Shown here piece by piece: positions 22,626 through 33,323 of a DNA stretch of 64,000 nucleotides. This stretch comes from Apium graveolens (Eukaryota; Streptophyta; Magnoliopsida; Apiales; Apiaceae): contig NC_133647.1 of the NCBI RefSeq assembly GCF_009905375.1, positions 130,674,673-130,738,672 of the forward strand. Reading direction: 5' to 3'. The first letter of the stretch is position 1, and the number at the start of each line of letters is the position of its first letter. The position numbers and the translations under genes are program-made. The notes below the pieces were generated by a model that did no database searches, was not told where the DNA came from, and saw only the letters and a program-made list of their open reading frames with translations.

Positions 22626-25547
22626 GTTGACTTGCTTCTTTGGAATATCAGAACTTACTGTCTCTTGACTCTGAACAACTTGAGCCATGTCAGAGGTTGT
22701 TTTAAGAACTTTTCTTGAAGTCAGAGCAAGATCATCCTTTTCATCAGTGATTTCTTCATTCTCAGGAGGCACATAAACCTTGATAGGTTCACCAACCTTT
22801 TCTTTACCCTTGGATCTTGGATCTATCTGCGGTTGTGATTTAGCCAATGTTGTTTCAGTATTTGTCCTTTCTTTTATCACAATGCCTTTGAGTTTTGGAA
22901 GTGTCTTTTTACCAGAAGCTTCAGATTTAGATGTGACTTTCTCTGATTTAAGTCTGGCTTCTTCTTCCATTAAACTCTCCAAGTCCATTCCTGGATTTTC
23001 CTGAAGAAATAACTGTCTTGACATTTCTTTATCAAGATCTAAAAGTTCATCAGAACTTATCCTTTTACCAGTAGCAGAACTAATTCTTTTCCCAGTATCA
23101 GAACTTGTCCTGTAACTTGTGATTTCAGCTTTTCTTGATGAGAAACCTCTACCTTGACTATGACCTCTACCCATTCCAGGGTTTCCTTGATCATCCTTTT
23201 CATCATCCTTCCCTTTCAGTGTCTTGGCAGTCTTGTGTTTGGACTTAATTACTCTCTCCCCCTTTTTGGTATCAGCAGGTAGTAGAAGAGAGACAAGCAA
23301 TTCCACTGAGGCTTGGATTTCAGTAAGTTGGGATTGCTGAGAAGCTTGATTTTTGAGAATATCATCAATCTGAGCTTGTTGTGTCTCTTGAGTCTTCTCA
23401 ATATAAGCAATCCTATCAAAGGTAGGTTGAAATAACTTTTCTTATCAATCTTTTGAACTTGTTCTTGCTTCATTAGTTCTTCCCTTAAGAGATGTAACTC
23501 TGCATGAGTATTTGAATGAAGACCTTGTAAATGTTTAGTACTCAATGCAGTGACTCTAAGCTGTGTTTTGAAATCATCAGTATTTAACATTTCATCAGCT
23601 TTTGTCAAGTGCTCAGCCAGATTCTGTGCAGAAGGAGCACAGGTGACTGAGTTCCATTCCTTAGTCCACTCCTGTCCTGCAGGAGTTTCACTCCAAGGCA
23701 CTGGTGCTTCTCTTGTAACAAACTTCCGAACAATTTCAGGTTTAAGAACAGTTTGTTGAGGGGCATGTCCTGAAGGACCTGCTTCATCAGCATCTGCAGT
23801 CGGAGCAGCATCACCAGTATCTCCAGTATTTGCAGCATCAGAACTTACAGAATCAGAATCTTCTGATAGAACAACAGTGTGAGTAGCAATGGAGGCTTCA
23901 ACATCCTCTAATTGCTGATCTGGTTCTAAGTTCTGATCAACAGCCATATCCTGATGCTCACCTATATTCTGATCATCAGCATCTAGATGTAGAGAAGGTG
24001 TAGTAGATAACTCTGGAGTTTGAACAACATCAGTAACAAGTGTTATTGATGGATTAGTTGTTGTTGGAGCTTCTAAGAGAATTACTTCAGGCACAACCAA
24101 GGTCTGGATATCAATATCAGCACTTGTGCCTATATTAACAGGAGATACAGACTTTTGAACAGGAGACACAGATGGTGTGTTGGCCTGTTCTGGAATAGCG
24201 TCCTGAGTTGGAGTTGATGGAGAAGTAGTGACTTTAGCAAATTCTATTTCTTGTGAGATCAGAGATTCCTGATCTCCTTCCTTAGCTGCTGCTTCTTCAT
24301 CATCTGAAACTGGCCTTTTTGCCCTCTGTTTCTTGTATCTCTTTGTAGATATGGATTCCTTGGAAGTTTCAGGAACAGTCATTCTTCTAAGCCTCTTGAG
24401 AAGCCTAGAGCCCCCAATTCCAAAATCCTTCTGAGAAGTCACTTTCTCAGCTTCTTTAACAACAGGTTCTGAAGAAGGAACCTGTTCCTCAGTATCAGAT
24501 TCATCTCTCAAAGCAATCTTCCTTCTCTTTTGAGGTGTTTGAGGAACAGTCTTTGTCCTCTTTGGCTTGGAAGATGAAGGCTTCACTGTAGGTGCTGAGG
24601 ATGAGGGTTGAACTGTCTGTGAAGTGGAGAGATAGGATTTGATATATTGCCTGAGGGTTGGTTGAGTAGAATGAGTGGTATATTCTGATGGTTGTTGTGA
24701 TGTTTGGGAGGTGGTGGTTGGTTGGACATCAGGAGAAACAGATCTATAGGAATCAGGATCAGCATTTACTAAGATCTGTTTTATAGACTGAGGAATCTGT
24801 AAAGGTCTAACCACTGGTTTCTTAGTGTCGGCATTTACCAGGTCATTAAAGTATCGTTTTGCAACCTTAAAAGGTGGAGTTAAGGAACTGACTAAGTGCA
24901 TCAGTACAAAAAGTATATATAAGTTGACAGAATCTAGCAAAGTAGACAAAATTCCTATCCTCTGTCATCCTATCCCCAATAAAACCTATTATAGCCGTTG
25001 CAAAATCAAAATGAGTTTGGTTTATGATGGCATACCCGATGTGCTGACTCATTATGGGGATGGCATTAAAATTCGAACACTTGTTCCCAAAAGCTTTAGT
25101 GATGCAATCGAAGAAGAAACTCCATTCCCTTCTGATATGAGCCCGTTTCAACTGCCCAAGCTTTGCCAAACTCTGTTCATACCCCAAACTGGCCATTAAC
25201 TCCTGAAAAGCCGATTCCTCTGGAATTCAAAAAGTACATCCTTCTGGAAGATGTAGAGCCTTGCGTATTGTACCAGGAGTGACTGCATATGAAGAATCAC
25301 CCACCTCGAAAACAATACTAGGAGTACCATTTGGACCACCATTATCAAAGTTTCCAGTCCTCCAAAGTGTCAGAACTTGTTGGCTTGAGAATACTGAAGG
25401 TTGGGTCAATACATACCCGATTTCACTGTGTGCAAGAAGGTTTTGCACAAAATGCAATTCAGACGGAGCTTCAACATTATCAAGAATAGCAGCATAATTG
25501 TTTGGAACAAATTTAGCTCCGTCAATGATTAAATCCATAGGTGCCAT
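22626..25547 (-). pseudogene. Third ORF of Sire-A, downstream of pol (function unknown, env-like position)
   Basis: Many Sireviruses carry an extra ORF between pol and the 3' LTR, often called env-like from its position. This one starts at ATG 25547 ('MAPMDLIIDGAKFVPNNYAA', 'HSEIGYVLTQPSVFSS', 'VTPGTIRKALHLPEG'). It has a TGA at 25227-25229 and continues in frame ('ELMASLGYEQ', 'KRAHIRREWSFFFDCI', 'FIGDRMTEDRNFVYFARF'), with a frameshift near 24900. It then runs about 500 codons of Ser/Thr/Pro/Gln-rich, low-complexity text with basic patches ('KRRKIALRDESDTEE', 'LLKRLRRM'), followed by 'PWSETPAGQEWTKEWN'. A second shift lies near 23437, then a basic 'GKKTLPKLKGIVIKERT' part, ending at the inversion point. 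I see no signal peptide or membrane segment, so an envelope role is not supported. The basic, disordered composition would suit nucleic-acid binding. Confidence 0.7.
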
Positions 25548-26275
25548 GAAAGTAATCGAGAGGTTTAAGTGCCTGTTAGGTGTTTGATAGAATGTCTATA
25601 TAAAAAACCAACGTTAGAAGAAGAAAGAGAGTAAAAGCAAGTAGAGAGAAAAAGTATGAAAGGAAATAAAAGATTAAAAAAAAATCTTCTCTCTGTCTTA
25701 CTTATACTTTTGAAAGAAAAAAAAATGTAACCGTTGGACACCTGTCAGACATGCAGTAAAAACGAATAGTTAATGGGCACGAGAAAAAAGTAATCATTAC
25801 TTTCCCACTTGCAGTTTTTCAAGGAAAAACCGTTCCACTTACCCAGGTATTCCATTAATCAAGGTGAAAAAGTTTTAATTCAAAATTGAAACCGTTCCCA
25901 CTTATTTAATTATTTTTCACTGCAACATCAATATTCTGGAAAAAAAATTCGAGTGAAAATGACCATAATAAATCAGATGAGCAAGTACTGATAAAATAAA
26001 ATTAGAACTTAAGTTAAACCAGAATTTATATGGTCATCAAAATATGAATATGTATCAGGATTTATCAATACATTATAAAATATCTCAGAGACAAGATCTT
26101 GAAACAAAAACAAATTTCATTAATATATCAAGAGAATACATTCATGAAATTTAAATTACATCAGAACTTGTACAAGATTTCCCTAAGCTGCTAAACCTAA
26201 CGTCAACAGCCTTTGTCCTAGCTCAAGAAGCAGGGCAAGGCTGATGATGAAGAAAAACAGGAAGAAGAAAATAAA
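25548..26275 (-). other. Sire-A leader of the third ORF, noncoding
   Basis: There is no coding signal. It is AT-rich and includes repeated CCGTTC / CCGTTGG-type text at 25730-25900, plus a copy of the family word ATCAGAACTT at 26160. It may hold the promoter or acceptor for the third ORF, which is not identifiable by eye. Confidence 0.5.
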
Positions 26276-26545
26276 TTATTTCTTCTTCCTACTCTCGACA
26301 AACAGAATAGCGAGTCGAATGATTCGCTCTTGCTGGCGGAGAGCTTCCAGCCTTTCCTCCTCCAATCACTCCAGATGGCGATGGTAGTCCATGTAGAAGA
26401 ACAGGAGGTGGGTGAGTACCTCCTGAGGAACGGAGTCCCATATCTCATCAGGAATGGCAGTAACGTGCCATTCCTGCTGCCAATCGGCACAGCTCAGCTC
26501 CATGTTGAATGTTTCGTAGTTCAAAAACATATTGTATCTGACCAT
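26276..26545 (-). pseudogene. Small ORF of Sire-A between pol and third ORF (89 codons, one stop)
   Basis: From ATG 26545-26543 to TAA 26278-26276 the minus strand reads 'MVRYNMFLNYETFNMELS', 'DWQQEWHVTAIPDEIWDS', 'VLTHLLFFYMDYHRHLE', a TGA at 26368-26366, then 'LEEERLEALRQQERIIRLAI' and a basic end 'ESRKKK'. The TGA stands where a Trp (TGG) would fit. The frame is otherwise open and has protein-like composition (aromatic core, then charged helix). I do not recognise the family. Longer ORFs on other frames here look like shadows. Confidence 0.5.
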
Positions 26546-27983
26546 GGTGTTTTTTTTATATAAGTATTATGAAGGCGAGTTTGTGATAAAAGATTTGATG
26601 GGAAGGCTGATGTGAAGTGGTTGCTTATATAGGCAAGAGAATGCCAGGAGACGCAAAGAAATTTAATGCTGACAGGTAGAATTAATTCTACCTCGTCTCC
26701 CCAGACTTGGAAAAAGAAAAACATTCATTGGAAAGAGAAAACATGGTTTAATGCGCATAAGAAGCAAGTAAAAGTTGACTGTTCTTGTATGTTTACCACT
26801 ATCCCTAACTATAGTGACTATTAGTCTTCCACTTCAACATATTCTGGTTTAATCTGAGACTGTTGTCAAATTTTATCCACAAATAAGTCAAGTAAAGAAT
26901 CAGACTGTAGTATCAGAACTTAGACTTATATCAAAACTTAGCAGTCATCAGAACATAATTTCTTAACTCGAAAAAGGAATGCCTATTTTAGTAAGTCCTC
27001 ACACAAATTCTGATTTATATTCTTCAGAACTTAATCATCAGAACATGCAATCAGAACTTGTCCTCAGAATTTGTGCAATGTGACACAATGACTGTTCATC
27101 TAAAACAACATAGATCACCACAGTGATTTTCATCATTCATATGGAGTGGTTAGTGTGTGCAGTAAGCTAAATAACAGACAAGGAGTAAAGTCTGATTCAC
27201 TTCAGTACATCTTAGAAATAAGGCATAACTAAAACTTTGCTAAAGAGATGTCATTATTCTGAAACCTACTATTGAATAAATTCATGCTTGAGTCCACCTC
27301 AACTATTTTGTGCTAATTTTGTGCATCTTTTTAAATTCTATTTTACAGTGGCTTCTCAGTGTAAGTGAGTCACAATTGCTTATCAGAATTTATGCTATTA
27401 TCAGAGTATTTCTCCAGTAATCATAGAGTGTGAAAAGTCACTAAGAAAATATTTGATTTGCTTTTCTGATGCATATTACTTAATACCAGCAATGCACTTG
27501 GGTCTTCCCTTCCACTTTTTTACTCTAGATCTCAAAGGAGTACCTGATTTTTAATCTTTGTTTCTCTTTCTTTTTCTTTTGATAAGTGAGGTTTATCAGC
27601 ACTTAGTACATTCAACAGATTTACTAGCATCGGAACTTAACAGATGAGTAGCATTATTCTAGTTTGTGACTTAGTAATAAGATAGACAAAGTAAACTCAA
27701 CTAAGCTCAATTATCAGAATTTGCTTGTGTCAATAGATTTCCACAGAAATAATTACTTCTTACATGGGATCCCTTATTTATTGAAGACTACTAGGTCAGC
27801 ATCTAGCACATTTATCCTCATAGGATTGAATAGTTACCTAAATAGACATATCACTATCAGAGTTTAGAAACATATATTAGACAACAGTCAGTACTTAAAC
27901 ACATTTTTCAATTAAGCACAGAATACACAAAGAGATTAAATTCTGTAAATACTGATCATAAAGTCTGATGCATCAGAACAAAA
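26546..27983 (-). other. Sire-A noncoding region after pol, rich in the ATCAGAACTT word
   Basis: About 1.4 kb without coding signal. The word ATCAGAACTT or one- or two-base variants recurs (26911, 26936, 26950, 27025, 27035, 27048, 27380, 27628, 27712, 27853, 27970, approximate). The same word appears inside gag, pol and the third ORF and, inverted, in the LTR. Confidence 0.65.
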
Positions 27984-29313
27984 CTAAGCAGATTTAGAGA
28001 AAGAACCTGAAACCATTCCAAGTTCATTTACCAATCTTGTAAAAGTAGCTTCACACAATGGTTTTGTGAAGATATCTCCTAGTTGTTGATCTGTTGGAAC
28101 AAAGTGCAATTCCACTGTACCTTCATCTACATGTTCCCTGATGAAGTGGTACCTGATGCTGATGTGCTTTCTCATAGAGTGTTGAACTGGATTACCTGTC
28201 ATAGCAATAGCACTTTGATTATCAAAGTAAATAGGGATTTTGAAATATGTTAACCCGTAATCCAGTAACTGATTCTTCATCCATAGAATCTGTGCACAAC
28301 AGCTTCCTGCAGTAATATATTCTGCTTCTGCAGTTGATGTGGAAATTGACTTTTGTTTCTTACTAAACCAAGAAACCAATCTGCCTCCAAGAAATTGGCA
28401 GCTTTTACTTGTGCTTTTCCTGTCAATTTTGCAACCTGCAAAATCTGCATCTGAGTAACCTATTAGTTTAAAATCTGATTCTCTAGGATACCATAATCCC
28501 AGATCAGCTGTTCCCTTAAGATATTTGAAATTTTTTTTCACTGCTGTTAGGTGAGGTTCTCTTGGATCTGCTTGAAATCTTGCACAAAGACAGGTAGCAT
28601 ACATGATATCAGGTCTACTAGCCGTTAGATAGAGTAGAGAGCCAATCATACCTTTGTAATCAGTAATATCTACTGATTTACCAGTATCCTTATCCAGTTT
28701 TGTTGCAGTGACCATGGGAGTGGATGCACTTGAACAATTTTGCATTTTGCAAATTTCTTCAGCAAGTTTCTGGTGTACTTAGTTTGACAAATAAAAGTGC
28801 CTTCTTCATTCTGCTTGACTTGAAGGCCCAGAAAATAGCTAAGTTCCCCCATCATACTCATCTGATACCTTGACTGCATCAGTTTGGCAAACTTCTTGCA
28901 AAGTCTGTCATTTATAGACCCAAAAATGATATCATCAACATAAATCGGGACCAGAAGTAAGTCTTTTCCATGGTTGAGGTAGAACAGTATTTTGTCTATT
29001 GTTCCTCTGTTAAATCCACTTTCCAGAAGAAACTGAGCTAATGTCTCTTACCATGCTCTGGGAGCTTGCTTAAGTCCATAAAGTGCTTTATCAAGCCTGT
29101 AGACATAATCTGGATGTTTGGAATCTACAAAGCCTGGAGGCTGTTCAACATATACTTCCTCTCCAATTCTCCATTGAGAAAAGCACGTTTCACATCCATT
29201 TGAAAGACAGTAAACTTTTTGTGAGCAGCATAAGCCAAAAATATCCTTATGGCTTCTAACCTAGCAACTGGTGCAAATGTTTCATCATAATCAATCCCCT
29301 CCTGTTGAGAATA
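27984..29313 (-). pseudogene. Sire-A reverse transcriptase and RNase H
   Basis: Copia-type RT copies the RNA, and RNase H removes it. From 29313 the text '[20 protein letters not shown]' follows a stop at 29314-29316. A shift near 29165 occurs at 'LNGELE'. '[12 protein letters not shown]' is followed by TAA where Tyr is expected. '[12 protein letters not shown]' is the intact YVDD site near 28930. '[15 protein letters not shown]' and then a shift near 28745 lead to 'PMVTATKLDKDTGK', '[18 protein letters not shown]', 'GYSDADFAGCKIDRKST', '[13 protein letters not shown]' and '[19 protein letters not shown]'. RNase H Asp and Glu residues are present. The frame ends TAG at 27986-27984. Confidence 0.88.
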
Positions 29314-31332
29314 TCATTTTGCAACCAGCATTGCCTTATTCCTTGTAATTATGCCATCACTGTCAGTTTTGTTTCTGAATACCCACTTTGTACCAACAAC
29401 AGATCTATTCTTTGGTCTTGGCACTAGGGTCCAGACTTTGTTTTCAAATTCATTTAACTCTTCCTGCATTGCTTGCACCCAATCAGCATCTTGAAGAGCT
29501 TCTTCCACTTTCTTTGGCTCAGTCTGAGAGAGAAAATAATTGTGAAGACATTCGTTTGAAGAACCTGTTCTAGTTCTGACACCTGCATCAGGATTTCCAA
29601 TTATCAAATCAGGTGTATGTGATTTAGTCCACTTCCTTGCAGATGAAAGGTTTTCTCTAGAACTGGATGCTCCCCCATGATCCATGCTGTCTTCATTTTC
29701 ATTTTCTGATGCTCCCCCTGAAACTATGCTCTCTAAGTTGGATTCTTCAGAATTTAGATTTTCAGAATTATCAGAACTTGGCTTATCAGAACTTGACGAA
29801 TCAGAACTTGAAGAGCCAGATGTATGTTCTGATGCTTCTTGTGATGTGATATGTTCTTGAGTATGCTCCCCGTGCATAGGTGCATCTTCCTTTGGCATAG
29901 TCACCACAGTTTCAATAACATCAGAGTTTAATCCATCAGAGTTTACAGTATCAGGACTTAGACTGTCAGGATTTTCAGTATCAAAATTTGAGTCTTCATT
30001 TTCAAATCTCAGCTAATCATGATCAATAAAATCTTCAAGACCAGTAATATTCTTGTCATCAAAAGAGACATTGATAGATTCCATGACCACTCTTGTTCTC
30101 AAATTATAGACTCTGAAGGCTTTTGTGGAAAGTTGATATCCAACAAAGATTCCTTCATCAGCTTTTAGATCAAATTTAGATAGCTGTTCAGGATGAGTCT
30201 TGAGAACAAAACACTTGCATCCAAATACATGAAAGTACTTCAGATTTGGCTTCTTTTTCTTCACCATCGCATATGGTGTTTTTCCTTGCTTGTTAATGAG
30301 TGTTGCATTTTGAGTAAAACAAGCAGTCTGCACAGCTTCAGCCCAGAAATAGGTTGGAAGCTTTGCTTCTTCAAGCATTGTACGTGCAGCTTCAATGAGA
30401 GTTCTATTCTTCCTTTCAACAACTCCATTTTGCTGTGGAGTTCCAGGAGCAGAAAATTCCTGCTCAATTCCATGGTTTTTTCAAAACTCTTCCATTATCA
30501 AATTCTTGAACTCAGTGCCATTATCACTCCTTATGGTTTTCACAGAATCTTTGACCAATTTATCCAGATGTTTGACATGATCAATCAGGATAGATGTAGT
30601 TTCACTTTTTGTGTGCAAGAAATACACCCATGTGTATCTGGTGAACTCATCCACTATGACCAATGCATATTTTTTCATTGCAATAGACATGATATTCACT
30701 GAACTAAATAGATCAACATGTAGTAGATGATAAGGCTTAAGAATTGATGATTCAGTCTTGCTCTTGAATGAAGATTTTCTTTGTTTGGCCTTCTGACAAG
30801 AATCACAAAGGCCATCAGCAGAAAATACTGACTTTGGCAGTCCACTCACAAGATCTTTCTTAACTAGTTTATTTATATTGTTGAAATTTAAATGAGAGAG
30901 TTTCTTGTGCCAATTCCAGCTTTCTTCAATTGATGCTCTACTCATCAGACAGATTGCAGAACCATCAGTACTTGTTGAAAGCTTAGCTTCATAAATGTTA
31001 CCACGCCTGTATCCTTTTAGAACAACTTTGCCTTTGGATTTACTCACAACTTCACAGTGTTCTTCAAAGAAATCAACATGATAACCTCTATCACAGATTT
31101 GACTTATACTCAGTAGATTGTGTTTAAGTCCTGAGACCAGAGCTACTTCTTTAATGATGACATTCCCAAGATTAATATTGCCATATCCCAATGTTTTTCC
31201 AATGTTGCCATCTCCATAAGAAACACTTGGGTCAGCTTTCTCCACAAAGTCTGATAACAGGGCTTTATTTCGAGTCATATGTCCTGAACATCCACTGTCC
31301 AGAACTAGAATATTTTTCCTGTTGCCCTGCAA
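29314..31332 (-). pseudogene. Sire-A protease, integrase and integrase-RT linker
   Basis: One frame with stops at 30481-30483 and 30013-30015 plus the one ending it at 29314-29316. Protease: 'ILVLDSGCSGHM' with an intact DSG. Integrase zinc finger: 'WHKKLSHLNF...CDSCQKAK'. Core: 'LLHVDLFSSV', 'IRSDNGTEF', then past a stop 'PQQNGVVERKNR', so all three acidic residues are there. 'YFHVFGCKCFVLKTHPEQ' and 'EGIFVGYQLSTKAFRVYN' close the integrase. The linker to RT is Ser/Asp/Asn/Glu-rich ('SSSSDSSSSDKPSSDN') and is built from repeats of the family word AAGTTCTGAT. One codon is missing at 'NEFENKVWTL' compared with Sire-A'. Confidence 0.87.
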
Positions 31333-31344
31333 TCACAAATACCT

Positions 31345-33323
31345 CTAATGATTAGTTTTAAGGACCCAGACTTGCTTGGATCCTTTGGCCTCATCAAGTT
31401 TGTTAACATTTGCAGCGGATTTAGCATCAGAGTTTATGTTAACATTTTTCTTATCAAAACTTACACTATCAGACTTTGAATCAGAATTTACACTAGAAGG
31501 AACAATGGAAACTTTCTTCAAAGAAGGTTTTAATTGATAATAATCATAGTACAAACTATGATATTCCTAACAAGTATAAATGGAATGCCATAAACTACCA
31601 CAATGAAAATAAGGATTTCATGGTTTATATCTAACAGACTGACTCTTAACTCCTAATTTTGAAGGTAAGGAGTTTATGTTCTTATTCTTCCTGCAAAAAG
31701 AAGCAAGATGGTTAAAACTTCCACAGTTATGACATGTTTTCCTAGGAGCATCAGGAACAGGTTTATAATCATTGATTTTATTCACACCTTCCTTTCCATT
31801 CCTATTTTTCCTAGGTGATTTTACCTTGTTTGCATTCTTAACATCTTTCAGCTTATGCTTAAGCTGCTTCTTAGTCATTAAGCCTATGTTTACTTCAACT
31901 GTCTTTTCCTGTTTTAGTTTGTCAGAAGTTAATTCCTCTTTAACTTCTGATTTCTCATTATCAGACTTTACAGTTACAAACTTAACAGGTTTTAATTTTG
32001 GCTTTTGCTTAACAACAGTCTTAATTTCTACAGTACCTTTATCATTCTTATCCTCTCCATAACCTAAGCCCTCTTTCCAATTTTCACTACTTAGCAAATT
32101 TTGAGTTGTTCTTCCAGAGTTAGTCCAAGTCCTGATAATCTCTCTTTCATTTTCTAACTCAGTTTTTAGAGATTCATTCATTTTTAGCACTTCATCCCTA
32201 ACATAAAAAGCATCATCTCTATCCTTCTGAGTTTGATGGAACATAACTAACTCTTTTTCTAAGAAATCATTTCTTTTCTTAAAAGCAAGATTTTCAGAAG
32301 TTAATCTTTCACATGTTAAAGTTTGATCTCTATAACTAACAAACATGGTTTTAAGATATCTTCTCAACTCATTAATATCATCAGTATGAAAAGCATAAGT
32401 AGTCTGAGGTACCTTTATTTCAGCAGCTTCAGAACTGCTCTCAGCACTTTCTTTATCAGCATTTGCCATAAACACATAGTTCTCCTCACTTTCAGAGTCT
32501 GAGGTGTCTGTCCAGCTTTTCTTCTTTGTGACAAGAGCCTTGCCTTTGTCACCCTTTACTTTCTTGCAATTAGGAGATATGTGGCCTTTCTCACCACAGT
32601 TATAGAATTTGACATTGGTATAATCTCCTCTATCAGACTTTCCTCCTCTGCCTTCAGATCTTCTGAAATTCTTCTTATCAGAACTTGTGCCTTTCCTGGA
32701 AAACTTCTTTTCCTTCCTGAACTTCCTGTATGCAATCTTTGTGATCCCTTTCACCATAAGAGCACACAGCTTCATCATCTCCTCATCAGCATCAGTCTCA
32801 GGCAGGCTTTCAGAATCTGAGTCATCATCACTTTCAGAACATGATGACTCAGTATCAGAATTTGTGACAAGAGCTTTACCCTTGTCTTTCTTTGAGGTAG
32901 CTGCTTTGGGGGATTCCTCTTCAGCCTTAAGAGCAATTGTCCTTGACTTTCCTCCTTTACTCTTGCTTCTTTATTCCATCTCAAGTTCATGAGTCTTGAG
33001 CATTCCATAAATTTCATCAAGAGTTGTTTCATCAAGATTGTAGTTGTCTCTTATTGTTGTTGCCTTCAAATCCCAACACTCAGGAAGAGCTAACAGGAAT
33101 TTAAGGTTTGAATCTTCAAGATCATACTCCTTATCAACCAATGACAAATTATTCAAGAGTTTGACAAATCTATCATATAAATCAGTCAATGACTCATTAG
33201 ACTTTGAGTCAAAGTGTTCATACTCTTGAGTGAGTATTGTCTTCCTGTTCTTCTTAATTGTATCAGTTCCCTGACACCTTATTTCCAGAGCATCCCATAT
33301 CTCCTTAGCAGTCTTGCAGTTAA
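31345..33323 (-). pseudogene. Sire-A gag, C-terminal 4/5, separated from its start by the Tekay insertion
   Basis: From 33323 the frame resumes the interrupted gag with 'CKTAKEIWDALEIRCQGT', 'ILTQEYEHFDSKSNESLTDL', 'LALPECWDLKATTIRD' and 'IYGMLKTHELEME'. There are stops at 32968-32970, 31618-31620 and about 31568, otherwise one frame. The first zinc knuckle 'FYNCGEKGHISPNC' has lost its first Cys to Phe. The second, 'CHNCGSFNHLASFC', is intact. A third Cys/His unit 'CGSLWHSIYTC' follows. Between them is a long charged coiled coil ('NDFLEKELVMFHQTQKDRDD'), as is usual for Sirevirus gag. It ends 'VWVLKTNH' and TAG at 31347-31345, 15 bases before the pol reading starts. Confidence 0.88.

Noticed and set aside
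22626..25547. Viral envelope gene
   Set aside because: No signal peptide, membrane segment or fusion-type pattern was seen; only its position is env-like.
26330..26563. 77-aa plus-strand ORF
   Set aside because: Opposite strand of the small Sire-A ORF, which has the better composition and position.
25600..27980. A 3' LTR of Sire-A in the noncoding region after pol
   Set aside because: No match to the TGTTAGATCACAC or GACATTATCA ends of the 5' LTR, and the third ORF lies further downstream.
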